NCBI RefSeq assembly: GCF_002549775.1
Contig: NZ_NMTR01000010.1
Coordinates: forward strand, 1-46,013
DNA from: Faecalibacterium langellae
Lineage (GTDB): Bacteria; Bacillota; Clostridia; Oscillospirales; Ruminococcaceae
DNA: 46,013 bases
Direction of reading: 5' to 3'
A program made the translations under genes and the position numbers. The number at the start of each line of letters is the position of its first letter. Position 1 is the first letter of the stretch. Positions 37,203 to 45,455 of this stretch are shown here, piece by piece. Below the pieces are notes generated by a model. The model worked only from the letters and a program-made list of their open reading frames with translations, searched no databases and was not told the origin of the DNA.

Positions 37203-40200
37203 ACCAACCATGTCGTATCGGTTGATTTACATCTTTACGATTCACGATGCCCAGCACGAGGGCTACTGGAAGATCGGAAAGACAAATTTTGACAGCGTGA
37301 ACAGCTACAAACAGCTTCCGCCCAACTGTGCGGAGCTGAATTGTGCTGCCCGTGACCGCATCGACCAGTATACCAAGACGGCGATGGTTGAATACGACCT
37401 GCAATATACCGAGCTGGCACGCAGAACCGTCACCTTCCCGGATGGTACGACCGATACGGAATTGTTCGATGATGACGATGTCCATAACGTGCTGTACAAT
37501 TCTGGATTTTCGGCCCGGAAGTTCTCCAATTCCAATCAGGACAGCGAATGGTTTGAGGTGCCGCTGTCCGTTGCCATCCGTGCAATTCAGGCGGTCAAGG
37601 AAGGCCGCACGGCGCTGACTGCTGCCGAAAAGAGCGAAGGGCAGACCAGCTTTCTGCCGCAGACTGTCCCTGCTGCGCCCAAAAAGAGAGCTATTACCCT
37701 GCGTGACGAGCAGGTAGATTGCGTCAATCGGACGCTGACGATTTTCCGCAAGCAGAACTCGATGCTCTGGAACTGCAAGATGCGTTTCGGTAAGACGGTT
37801 ACGGCCTATGCGCTTATCAAAAAAGCAAACTATCAGAAGGTGATTGTGGTCACCCACCGCCCGGTGGTGGAAGATGGCTGGCGCAACGATTTTGACCTGA
37901 TTTTTGGCGAAGGAGACAACCGTGCTTTCCTGAAAAAAGACCGTTTCGATACGGATTCGTCCGTTTACGATGCGGCAATGGATGCACGCAACGATGCAAA
38001 CCTGACAGCCTACCAGAATTCCGGCAAGGCGTTTGTTTACTTTGCCTCCATGCAGGACCTGCGCGGCTCTCAGCGGGCAGACGGCAAGTTTGACAAGAAT
38101 AACGCCGTTTTCGATATGGACTGGGATCTTGTGATTTACGATGAAGCCCACGAGGGCACCCAGACCCAGCGAGGGCAGAAGGTGCAGTCTTTGCTGGAAG
38201 CGGAAAAGAACGGCAAGGCTCCCAAGGTTCTGCAGTTATCCGGCACGCCGTACAATTTGATGCAGAAGTACGAGAACAACGTCTACACGTGGGACTACGT
38301 CATGGAGCAAAAGCGCAAGCGGGAGTGGGATACCCTGCACCCCGGCGACCATAACCCCTATGCAGACCTGCCGGAACTTCGCATCCTGACCTTTGACCTT
38401 GGGAAAAGTCTGCCTACCTCCTACCGCTACGAGACCTTGGAGATGGCGTTCAACTTTACCGAGTTTTTCCGGGTGTGGACGGGCGACCCTGCACGAGATT
38501 TTCGTCCTCTGCCTGCTGGCGCACAGGTGGGTGATTTTGTCCACGAGGCCGACGTGCGCAGCTTTCTGGACCTGATTTCTTCGGAGAACCCGGAGAGCAA
38601 CTATCCTTACTCCACGCCGGAGTACCGGGAGATGTTCCGGCATACCCTCTGGATGGTTCCGGGCGTGAAAGAAGCCAGTGCCTTGAGCAAGCTGCTGAAA
38701 GAGCATCCTGTGTTTGGAGCCTATAAGGTGGCCAACGTTGCAGGCGACGGCGATGCCGAAATGCCCTACGACAACGCCCTGACGCTGGTAAAGCAGGTCA
38801 TCAAAGCGAACCGCTATACCATTACCATTTCCTGCGGCAAGCTGACCACCGGCGTGACGGTGCCGGAGTGGACGGCTGTGATGATGCTGACCGGGTCGGC
38901 AAGCACGGCTGCGCCCGGCTATATGCAGACCATTTTCCGGGTGCAGTCGGCAGGAGTGCTGGACGGCAAGCAGAAAGAACGCTGCTACGTCTTTGATTTT
39001 GCGCCCGACCGCGCACTGAATGTTCTTTCCGAGGTCAACCGCGTCACCAAACGTGGCAAAACCAACGAGGAAGAATACCGTAAGGCTCTGGGCGAATTCC
39101 TGAACTTCTGCCCGGTGATTGCCGTGGACGGTACGCAAATGACCGAGTACAGCGTACCGAAGATGATGCGCCAAATCAAGCGGCTGACCGTGGACAAGGC
39201 CATCAAGAGCGGCTTTGACGATGAATCGGTCTACAAGCAGGATACCGGCATGGTGATGGATGAGGAAGATGTGGAGCTGTTCCATACCCTGTCCGACAAG
39301 CTCAGCGAGCAGAAAGCCGCCAAGAAAGAGACAAAAATCCACATCAACAATCAAGGATTGACCAACGAAGAGTACGAAGAAGCCTCCAAGCTCTCCAACA
39401 AGCCCAAGCGGGAGCGCAGCAAAGAGGACGAAGAACTGCTCAAAAAGCTGCAAGACCAGCGCAAGGAGCGCGATAAGGTCATTCGGCTGCTGCGGAATGT
39501 TTCGATTCGTCTGCCGCTGTTGATTTACGGCGCAAAGGTCGATTTGACCGAAGAAATCCACATGGCGGATTTTATCGACTTGGTAGACCCTGAATCTTGG
39601 CAGGAGTTCATGCCAAAAGGAGTAAGCACTGCTTTGTTCCGCAAGCTGCTGAAATACTACGACGAGGATGTGGTCAGCGGGGCGGGTCTGCGCATTCGCC
39701 GCATGGCAAAGGCTGCGGACGAGCTGCCGCCCACCGAGCGTGTGAAGCGCATTGCCGAGATCTTCAGCCACTTCCGCAACCCCGACAAGGAAACCGTTCT
39801 GACCCCGTGGCGGGTGGTGAACCTCCATCTGAGCAACATGGTGGGCGGTTATTGCTTCCTCAACGAGCAGTTCGATTCGCAGGAGGTTCTGGAGGTGCCT
39901 CGTCTGGTGGATCAGGGGCAGGTCACGGAGGACATCTTCCTCAACCCGGAGGCACGGATTCTGGAAATGAACTCCAAATCCGGCCTGTATCCCCTGTATA
40001 TGGCATACAGCCTGTACGCCATGGAGCTGCCCGGCCCGGAGGACAAGCTGCCGTTGGAGCAGACACAGGCTCTCTGGCAGGAGACCGTGGAGCAGCAGAT
40101 CTTTGTTCTGTGCAAGACCCGGATGGCAGAAAGCATCACCCGGCGAACGCTGGTGGGCTATCAGGATTGGACGGTCAACACCACCTACATTCCGCACCTG

Positions 40201-41280
40201 CTGGAACGGATGGAAAAAGACCCGCAGCGTCTGGCAAAGAAGCTGCAGCGAACCGATACATGGGGAAAGGAGGGACAGCCCATGAATTTTGATGCCATTG
40301 TGGGCAATCCGCCGTATCAGCTTATGGGTGGTTCTGGCGGAACGAATGATGCGCCCATCTACCAGTATTTTGCTTCTCTTGCAGAGGAAGTGGAGCCACA
40401 TTATATTAGTTTGATTATTCCGTCTCGTTGGTTTTCTGCTGGCAGAAAGAATTTGCTGGGTGACTTCCGCACACAGATGCTTGCAAATCGTAAAATTCGT
40501 AAGATGTATGTCTATCCATCTTCGCAGGATATTTTCCCAACGGTCGATATTAAAGGCGGCTTGTGCTACTATTTGATTGATAACGGCTATGATGGAGATT
40601 GCGAATATACCCTTGCACAAAATGGCAAGGAGAAAACAACGACTAGAAGCCTGAACGACCTTGACATTTTGGTGCGTGAGCCAGAACTTGCGAATATCGT
40701 TAAGAAAGTTATGAGTGGCACCGCAGAAACAGACACTGTTTCAACGATTGTGTCCAATGATACGCCGTTTGGTATTCCGACTAACCCCAAGACGAGCGGA
40801 AAGAATGCAACGGCGGTTTATGAAGATTCCACACCAGAGCATAATGTGAAACTGCTGTATCTTGACAATATGGTTCGGACGATTGCCTATGTTTCCAGAG
40901 AAAGCATCAAAAAGAATATGGGTGATATTGACTGTCCCAAGGTGTTTATTCCTGAAGCGGCAGGCTCTGGCAATGATCCGTATGTTGTGGGAAAGCCAGA
41001 ATACATCGGTGAAACCGCTGTGTGTTCACAAACATTCCTGTATGTTGCATTCAAAACGGAGATGGAGGCAAAGAATTTCATTTCGTATCTTAAAACAAGA
41101 TTCTTCCGTGTTCTGGTATCTGCTTGCAAAATTTCACAGCACACGCCCAGCAGCACATACCGCTTTGTTCCTTTGCAAGATTTCAGCAAATCTTGGACGG
41201 ATGAAGAACTGTATAAGAAGTACGAGCTGACGGAAGATGAGATTGCGTTTATTGAGAGTACGACTAGAGCGATGGAGTAA
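37189..41280 (+). CDS. GIY-YIG / helicase / Eco57I-type methyltransferase fusion
   Basis: Single chain of 1363 residues combining restriction and modification functions. Residues about 10-130 look like a GIY-YIG nuclease (LIYIFTIHDAQHEGYWKIGK, later SEWFEVPL with a candidate catalytic Glu). A superfamily 2 helicase follows: motif I WNCKMRFGKTVTAYAL (about 198), DEAH in DLVIYDEAHEGTQ (about 318), SGTPYNLM, and a second lobe with GKLTTGVTVPEWTAVMML. A charged coiled segment leads to an N6-adenine methyltransferase: motif I-like ARILEMNSKSGLYPLYMA (about 923) and the catalytic NPPY in FDAIVGNPPYQLMGG (about 1040), then a probable target-recognition part. ATG 37189 is chosen because GGGGAGG is 8 bases upstream. 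Confidence 0.85.
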   Translation: MAAYKPTMSYRLIYIFTIHDAQHEGYWKIGKTNFDSVNSYKQLPPNCAELNCAARDRIDQYTKTAMVEYDLQYTELARRTVTFPDGTTDTELFDDDDVHNVLYNSGFSARKFSNSNQDSEWFEVPLSVAIRAIQAVKEGRTALTAAEKSEGQTSFLPQTVPAAPKKRAITLRDEQVDCVNRTLTIFRKQNSMLWNCKMRFGKTVTAYALIKKANYQKVIVVTHRPVVEDGWRNDFDLIFGEGDNRAFLKKDRFDTDSSVYDAAMDARNDANLTAYQNSGKAFVYFASMQDLRGSQRADGKFDKNNAVFDMDWDLVIYDEAHEGTQTQRGQKVQSLLEAEKNGKAPKVLQLSGTPYNLMQKYENNVYTWDYVMEQKRKREWDTLHPGDHNPYADLPELRILTFDLGKSLPTSYRYETLEMAFNFTEFFRVWTGDPARDFRPLPAGAQVGDFVHEADVRSFLDLISSENPESNYPYSTPEYREMFRHTLWMVPGVKEASALSKLLKEHPVFGAYKVANVAGDGDAEMPYDNALTLVKQVIKANRYTITISCGKLTTGVTVPEWTAVMMLTGSASTAAPGYMQTIFRVQSAGVLDGKQKERCYVFDFAPDRALNVLSEVNRVTKRGKTNEEEYRKALGEFLNFCPVIAVDGTQMTEYSVPKMMRQIKRLTVDKAIKSGFDDESVYKQDTGMVMDEEDVELFHTLSDKLSEQKAAKKETKIHINNQGLTNEEYEEASKLSNKPKRERSKEDEELLKKLQDQRKERDKVIRLLRNVSIRLPLLIYGAKVDLTEEIHMADFIDLVDPESWQEFMPKGVSTALFRKLLKYYDEDVVSGAGLRIRRMAKAADELPPTERVKRIAEIFSHFRNPDKETVLTPWRVVNLHLSNMVGGYCFLNEQFDSQEVLEVPRLVDQGQVTEDIFLNPEARILEMNSKSGLYPLYMAYSLYAMELPGPEDKLPLEQTQALWQETVEQQIFVLCKTRMAESITRRTLVGYQDWTVNTTYIPHLLERMEKDPQRLAKKLQRTDTWGKEGQPMNFDAIVGNPPYQLMGGSGGTNDAPIYQYFASLAEEVEPHYISLIIPSRWFSAGRKNLLGDFRTQMLANRKIRKMYVYPSSQDIFPTVDIKGGLCYYLIDNGYDGDCEYTLAQNGKEKTTTRSLNDLDILVREPELANIVKKVMSGTAETDTVSTIVSNDTPFGIPTNPKTSGKNATAVYEDSTPEHNVKLLYLDNMVRTIAYVSRESIKKNMGDIDCPKVFIPEAAGSGNDPYVVGKPEYIGETAVCSQTFLYVAFKTEMEAKNFISYLKTRFFRVLVSACKISQHTPSSTYRFVPLQDFSKSWTDEELYKKYELTEDEIAFIESTTRAME

Positions 41281-41452
41281 AACGCAAGACTAAAAGCGTG
41301 TAATCTACATCGTGCACAAAAATGCAAACAAAAATTCTGAGCAAAATTTTGCGTAAGAGACCTTGACAATAAAAGATGTTAACACCTTGTTTACAAATGC
41401 AAGTATCAGACGATGAAATGACAAAAGAAACGCAAGATCTGGTTGAATTTTC

Positions 41453-41481
41453 TTGACTTTGCAGAAAAGAAGGAATATAAT
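41453..41481 (+). promoter_or_regulatory. promoter of the small-protein operon
   Basis: TTGACT (41453-41458)-N17-TATAAT (41476-41481). Confidence 0.8.
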
Positions 41482-41503
41482 TAGTAAGCAAGGAGGGGAT
41501 AGC

Positions 41504-41881
41504 ATGGTTGACCTGAGCGGCTTTACTGCTTTTGATTTTAGCGAAGGTGTGCCTTATTGTTCGATCACGGCTAACGGCGTCACCTTCAACAAGGCGGTCA
41601 CGCTGAAAATGGGCTCACCGGCCTATGTTCGGTTACTCATAAATGGAGACAGCCGTCAAATTATTCTTCAGGCTTGTGACGAAGATACGCCCCGTGCGGT
41701 GGCTTTCTTTCGTCCCAAAAAAAACGGCGTGATGTCTGTGCGCTGGAATTCCATGGATTTGCTTTCGACGTTTAAGCGTCTTTTGAATTCTGATTTGCAG
41801 CATGGCTACCGTGTGGATGGCGAACTTGTCGGAGATGGTATGATGCTTTTCGACTTGAATGCCGCAAAAACTTTGGTCTGA
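41504..41881 (+). CDS. unknown protein of 125 residues
   Basis: Small soluble protein I do not recognise. It looks beta-rich: VPYCSITANGVTFNKAVTL, YVRLLINGDSRQIILQACDE, AVAFFRPKKNGVMSVRW, then a helix LLSTFKRLLNSDL and a short strand-turn-strand end (YRVDGELVGDGMMLFDL). No signal peptide or membrane helix. A strong AAGGAGGGG site lies 6 bases before ATG 41504, and the promoter at 41453 and hairpin terminator at 41908 make it a separate transcription unit. Confidence 0.8.
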   Translation: MVDLSGFTAFDFSEGVPYCSITANGVTFNKAVTLKMGSPAYVRLLINGDSRQIILQACDEDTPRAVAFFRPKKNGVMSVRWNSMDLLSTFKRLLNSDLQHGYRVDGELVGDGMMLFDLNAAKTLV

Positions 41882-41907
41882 CAGTTTCCAACTGTTTGAC
41901 ATATAAA

Positions 41908-41952
41908 AAAGCACGCATCAAGACAGGGCCTAATCTGTCCGACACGTGCTTT
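41908..41952 (+). terminator. hairpin terminator after the 125-residue gene
   Basis: AAAGCACG (41908-41915) pairs with CGTGCTTT (41945-41952), with an inner stem GACAG/CTGTC; TCCTT follows, a modest T-run. Confidence 0.65.
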
Positions 41953-42101
41953 CCTTGAAAAAGCTAGAGCAGAAGCTCAAAACTAATTCGACTAACACGG
42001 TTAGTATACCCGGTTGCTCCGGCTTTTTCAAGCATTTCACGGATTCGTCTGCAACTTGCTTGCGGCGTGTTCGAGCGTTGCTTGAAAGGAGGAGTGTAAC
42101 T

Positions 42102-42251
42102 ATGCGAGACAATCGGATGGATGAGAATGTGACCATCGTCTACACTGCGTATATTACGCTGCGTAACGGTCATCGCCTGTACGCAAAGCAGTACGGCAAA
42201 AAGGCGTTTGAACTTCACATTCGTGACAACAAACACCGCAAACGCAGGTGA
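42102..42251 (+). CDS. small basic protein of 49 residues
   Basis: Short gene with strong AAAGGAGG (42085-42092) and ATG 42102. The product is basic (ends IRDNKHRKRR), with a central VTIVYTAYITLRNGHRLYA that could form two strands. Function unknown. An open frame runs upstream to 41946, but the ribosome site marks this start. It lies between two other small genes of the element. Confidence 0.6.
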   Translation: MRDNRMDENVTIVYTAYITLRNGHRLYAKQYGKKAFELHIRDNKHRKRR

Positions 42252-42328
42252 TTCTTGCGTGATTTGATCGTTGAGGGTATCGGGAGTAGCTTCACCCTCC
42301 TTGTTTTATATAGCATGGAGGAATTGAT

Positions 42329-42571
42329 ATGAATTCTAAGAAAACATCTTCGTCTGTTGCATCTCAGGCATCTCGTGCGCTGCGTAGCAGTAGCACTTCC
42401 AAGATTCAGCGGCAGCTTGCCGGAAGTGCACTCTCGCAGGCAAAGAGTGGTCATCAGACGGGAAAGAAAATGGAAGGCGTTGCATCGGCAGCTTTGAATA
42501 GCCCGAAATACAGCAGCACGACCAAAACTCTTGCAGGCAGCGTTCTCTCGCAGTCTAACAAGAACCGCTAA
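42329..42571 (+). CDS. small Ser/Ala-rich protein of 80 residues
   Basis: Polar basic protein made of two similar halves: SKIQRQLAGSALSQAKSG and TKTLAGSVLSQSNKNR share the pattern LAGSxLSQ, and SRALRSSSTS/SAALNSPKYS also correspond. Ribosome site GGAGG precedes ATG 42329. Similar short proteins are frequent on clostridial elements; function unknown. A perfect terminator follows. Confidence 0.7.
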   Translation: MNSKKTSSSVASQASRALRSSSTSKIQRQLAGSALSQAKSGHQTGKKMEGVASAALNSPKYSSTTKTLAGSVLSQSNKNR

Positions 42572-42578
42572 TTAGTCC

Positions 42579-42622
42579 AAAACAGGACGTGCAGTTTATG
42601 GCTGTACGTCCTGTTTTCTTTT
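42579..42622 (+). terminator. terminator after the small-protein genes
   Basis: AAAACAGGACGTGCAG (42579-42594) and CTGTACGTCCTGTTTT (42602-42617), one mismatch, then CTTTTT. Confidence 0.85.
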
Positions 42623-42664
42623 TAAGGGCAGAAATGCAATGTATGTTGAGGGGAGGTCTCTACC

Positions 42665-44320
42665 ATGACCGAACAAGCGCTCCGCAAAATGATTGCTGCC
42701 GGGGAAAGCACCCGGCAGGAGTTTAAGTCGTGGGTGAAGTGCAAGGACTACCGGCAGCGGAAAGAGCTTGCGGTGAAAAGTGCGGTTGCGCTGGCAAATA
42801 CAAAGGGCGGCGTTCTGCTGTTTGGCGTAGAAGATGACGGCACCATTACGGGCTGCCCCAAGAGCGACCCGCAGGCACTGATGGAAGCCATCTACGATAT
42901 GACCCGGCCCAGCCTGTTTACCGAAATCGAGCCGGTAGAAACCTCTGACGGTGTGGTGCTGGTGGTATCGGTGGAGAAATCCAATTCTCATGTTGCCACC
43001 ACCGGCGGCATCTATTACAGACGGCTGGGGAACGTGACAAAGCCCGACTACCCTGCAAACGATGTGTACTCCCCTGCTGACAACCCGGATTTTTCGGCAA
43101 AGATCGTGGCGGGCGCAACCGAAAACGACATTGACCTGCTGGAAGTGTACCGCCTGAAAGAGAAACTGCGGATTCGGGATGCAGGCTCTGCCCTGCCGGA
43201 TTTGGCAGATACCACCTTTCTGGACAACCTGAACCTGATCCGCATGGATAAGGACGAGGTGCGTGTAACGGTGGCAGGGCTGCTGTTTGTGGGTAAGGCG
43301 GCTTCCATTGCACGGCTGCTGCCTCAGGCAGAGGTGATCTACCTCCATTACAGCGACGAGGCGCAGACGGAATACGACAACCGCATGGATATGCAGGAGC
43401 CGGTGATCTCGATTCTGGATAAGCTGACCGAGCGCATCCGCACCTATAACCGCCTGACCAATGTGCAGGTGGGGCTGTTCCGGCTGGAGGTGTACGATTT
43501 CTCCGAAGCGGTTTTTCAGGAGGCTTTGCTGAATGCGCTGGCGCACCGCTCCTATGAGGACATGGCACCGATCTACGTCAAGCACTACCCCACAAAGATC
43601 GTGATTGAGAACCCCGGCGGCTTTCCGGGGGACATCAACGAAAGCAACATCATCACCCACCAGTCCATTCCCCGGAACAAGCTGATCGCCATGACCCTTC
43701 AGCACCTGAAGTATGTGCAGCGTTCCGGGCAGGGCGTGGACATTATGTTCCAGAGTATGCTCACCGAGGGCAAGCCCTACCCGGAGTACGCCAGCACGCC
43801 CAACTCCGTCCGGCTGACCCTTCGCAGCACGATGGAGAATCAGAACTTCGTGCGTTTTATCGCAGAGACGCAGGATAAGCGTTCCAAGATGTTCACGCTG
43901 TCGGAGCTGATGATTCTGCACTATCTCCGGGAGCACCAGAAAATCACCTTGAAGCAGGCGGCAAAGACGATTCAGGAAACCGATGACAATGCCCACAAGG
44001 TTCTGAATGCTCTCCGGGACGAGGGGCTTCTGGAACTCAACGGCAAGACCTATATGCTGTCCCTCAAGGTCTACGAAACGGTGAAAACCGATGTGGCCTA
44101 TGTGCAGGACAAGACGGTCAGCCAGATTCAGGCAAAGGATCGGATTCTTGAATATCTGAAGCATAAGCCGTCGATTACGAATCAGAAAGCACAAGAGCTG
44201 TGTGGATACACAAAAGATCAGGCATACCGTATTCTTCGAAAGCTTGTAGAAGAAGGGAAGATTGAAGTAAAAGGAGCAGGGCGCGGAAGGAGATACTGCT
44301 TAAAAGAAAATCAGCGATAA
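42665..44320 (+). CDS. AlbA_2 domain / divergent ATPase regulator
   Basis: Protein of 551 residues with an N-terminal Schlafen-AlbA_2 DNA-binding domain (about 8-125: STRQEFKSWVKCKD, ALANTKGGVLLFGVEDDG, GIYYRRLGNVT). A middle region has a divergent GHKL-type ATPase (about 270-395: FQEALLNALAHRSYED with the N-box Asn, VIENPGGFPG, then RSGQGVDIMFQSM). Two C-terminal winged helices follow (about 410-470 and 495-551: TLKQAAKTIQETDDNAHKVL; TNQKAQELCGYTKDQAYRIL). Such proteins are annotated as transcriptional regulators or ATP-binding proteins; some are linked to phage defence. GGGGAGG lies 8 bases before ATG 42665. Confidence 0.85.
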   Translation: MTEQALRKMIAAGESTRQEFKSWVKCKDYRQRKELAVKSAVALANTKGGVLLFGVEDDGTITGCPKSDPQALMEAIYDMTRPSLFTEIEPVETSDGVVLVVSVEKSNSHVATTGGIYYRRLGNVTKPDYPANDVYSPADNPDFSAKIVAGATENDIDLLEVYRLKEKLRIRDAGSALPDLADTTFLDNLNLIRMDKDEVRVTVAGLLFVGKAASIARLLPQAEVIYLHYSDEAQTEYDNRMDMQEPVISILDKLTERIRTYNRLTNVQVGLFRLEVYDFSEAVFQEALLNALAHRSYEDMAPIYVKHYPTKIVIENPGGFPGDINESNIITHQSIPRNKLIAMTLQHLKYVQRSGQGVDIMFQSMLTEGKPYPEYASTPNSVRLTLRSTMENQNFVRFIAETQDKRSKMFTLSELMILHYLREHQKITLKQAAKTIQETDDNAHKVLNALRDEGLLELNGKTYMLSLKVYETVKTDVAYVQDKTVSQIQAKDRILEYLKHKPSITNQKAQELCGYTKDQAYRILRKLVEEGKIEVKGAGRGRRYCLKENQR

Positions 44321-44330
44321 AAACGCGCGC

Positions 44331-44447
44331 CGCGCGATTATTACGCGCAAAGAAACGCGCGATTTTCTTGGGAAAGGACAGAAAATGACTGCAATTCGAT
44401 AAAAACAGAAATCGTTAATCGCGCGCTGAAACGCGCGCCGCGCGATT
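44331..44447. repeat. CGCGCG-rich repeat region
   Basis: A 20-bp sequence, AAACGCGCGCCGCGCGATTA, occurs at 44331-44350 and exactly again at 44428-44447. Between and after are further partial copies (ACGCGC, AAACGCGCGATT, AATCGCGCGC, GCCGCGCG), some inverted so that hairpins form. The region fills the gap between two convergent genes and may serve as terminator or as a binding array. Confidence 0.7.
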
Positions 44448-44475
44448 AGCGGTTTTGCCGCGCGTTTTCTAAGGC

Positions 44476-44724
44476 TCAATCTTCCAGCCTGCCGTGGTCA
44501 CACCCCAGCGACAGATAACGCTCCATCTCCCCTCTCAGCACCATCTGTGCGTACTCCAAGGGCTTGTTGTAGAGCAGCCAGTCCAGTTCTGCCCGCTGTG
44601 CCGGGGTGTTGCCGTACTCGTCCTCAACGGCGATGCAGTCGATGGCAATGGTGGTGCCATCCTCGAACCGGGCTTCCACCCGGTTAGTGTCCATGTTGTA
44701 GCGGCAGGTAAGCAATTTTGTCAT
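44476..44724 (-). CDS. small element-associated protein (paralogue of 45204-45455)
   Basis: Protein of 82 residues: MTKLLTCRYNMDTNRVEARF, EDGTTIAIDCIAVEDEYGNT, AQRAELDWLLYNKPLEYAQM, ending in HGRLED. It belongs to a small family found next to the ends of clostridial elements (I believe DUF6061). No enzymatic motif. GGAGGAT precedes ATG 44724. The paralogue right of attR has the same layout (CKFNMDTGCVE, ISIDCTGVEDE, AQRTELDYLIYNDPLGYADL, HGLED). Confidence 0.75.
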   Translation of the reverse strand: MTKLLTCRYNMDTNRVEARFEDGTTIAIDCIAVEDEYGNTPAQRAELDWLLYNKPLEYAQMVLRGEMERYLSLGCDHGRLED

Positions 44725-44825
44725 AGTAGTATCCTCCAAGACTTGATTTTTGGTGTGTAGTCACTCGAACCAATGCCGTCAAGTCGTTGTCGGATGAAGT
44801 GGTTTTTAGTTTGTCCGGGAGTAAG

Positions 44826-44847
44826 TGCACGGTTTTTGCACGGTTTC
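44826..44847. repeat. integrase arm-type repeats, right end
   Basis: Two copies of TGCACGGTTT at an 11-bp step; the first 19 bases are identical to 29617-29635 at the left end. An inverted copy (AAACGTGCA) follows near 44849. Confidence 0.7.
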
Positions 44848-44984
44848 AAAACGTGCAAAGGGTGCAAATCGTTGCAAAATCGGACAAAGGGTGCAGAAAC
44901 TCGAAGCTCAAAACCTGCGATATATCGCGAAGAAATGACGTTAAAACGTAACTTCCAAAAATTGAGGGAATCGCCCGGCGTGCG

Positions 44985-45029
44985 CTACGAATCAGTAGGC
45001 CGGGGGTTCGAGTCCCTTCCATCGCACCA
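44985..45029 (+). repeat. attR
   Basis: Exact 45-bp copy of the tRNA-Arg 3' end (29506-29550). The 5' half of the tRNA is absent, so it is not a working tRNA gene. Confidence 0.92.
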
Positions 45030-45036
45030 AACCATG

Positions 45037-45083
45037 AAAATCCGAACCTTTTCTCGATAGGAGAAGGGTTCGGATTTTTTGTT
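45037..45083 (+). terminator. probable original tRNA-Arg terminator
   Basis: AAAATCCGAACC (45037-45048) pairs with GGTTCGGATTTT (45067-45078), extended by an inner stem, then TT. It follows attR just as a tRNA terminator would before integration. Confidence 0.8.
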
Positions 45084-45203
45084 TTCTTTGGAAATGACAA
45101 TTCCGGCTCCTTCCCGACGACTGTGTGTCCAAAACCTTATCAGAAGAACCGTATAACAAAAGTCACAACTGTAAAGGTGCCGTAAGGCAGAAAGGACACG
45201 ATT

Positions 45204-45455
45204 ATGAAGTACGATGAAAGAACTTGCAAATTCAACATGGATACCGGCTGCGTGGAGCTGCTGCTCCGGGATGGGAGAATGATCTCCATTGACTGCACTG
45301 GGGTCGAGGATGAATTGGACGTGACCATGGCGCAGAGGACGGAACTGGACTACCTCATCTACAACGATCCGTTGGGCTATGCGGATTTGATTCTGAACGG
45401 TGACCCGGAGAAATATTTGAAGAATGTGGCTGGAAGCCATGGGCTAGAAGATTAA
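45204..45455 (+). CDS. small element-associated protein, second paralogue
   Basis: Protein of 83 residues clearly homologous to the product of 44476-44724 (see that entry for aligned segments), but on the opposite strand and outside the att repeats. AAAGGACA lies upstream of ATG 45204. A plus-strand terminator at 45534-45566 follows. Its presence right of attR suggests that another element, or a remnant, adjoins the mapped one. Confidence 0.75.
   Translation: MKYDERTCKFNMDTGCVELLLRDGRMISIDCTGVEDELDVTMAQRTELDYLIYNDPLGYADLILNGDPEKYLKNVAGSHGLED

Larger units (their letters stand above)
29506..45029. mobile_element. integrative mobilizable element in tRNA-Arg
   Basis: About 15.5 kb bounded by exact 45-bp direct repeats of the tRNA-Arg 3' end. 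The left end holds integrase, excisionase-like protein and MobV relaxase on the minus strand, all in one direction. It lacks a type IV secretion system, so it would need a helper to transfer. Cargo includes an AT-rich two-gene module, a restriction-modification-like system and an AlbA_2 regulator. The relaxase and primase genes are damaged, so present mobility is doubtful, although integrase and att sites look intact. Confidence 0.9.

Noticed and set aside
38236-40620. 794-codon open frame on the minus strand
   Set aside because: Antisense shadow of the helicase-methyltransferase gene.
37189-41280. Assignment of the large fusion to BREX PglX or DISARM
   Set aside because: The accompanying brx/pgl or drm genes are absent and the GIY-YIG plus helicase parts do not match those proteins.
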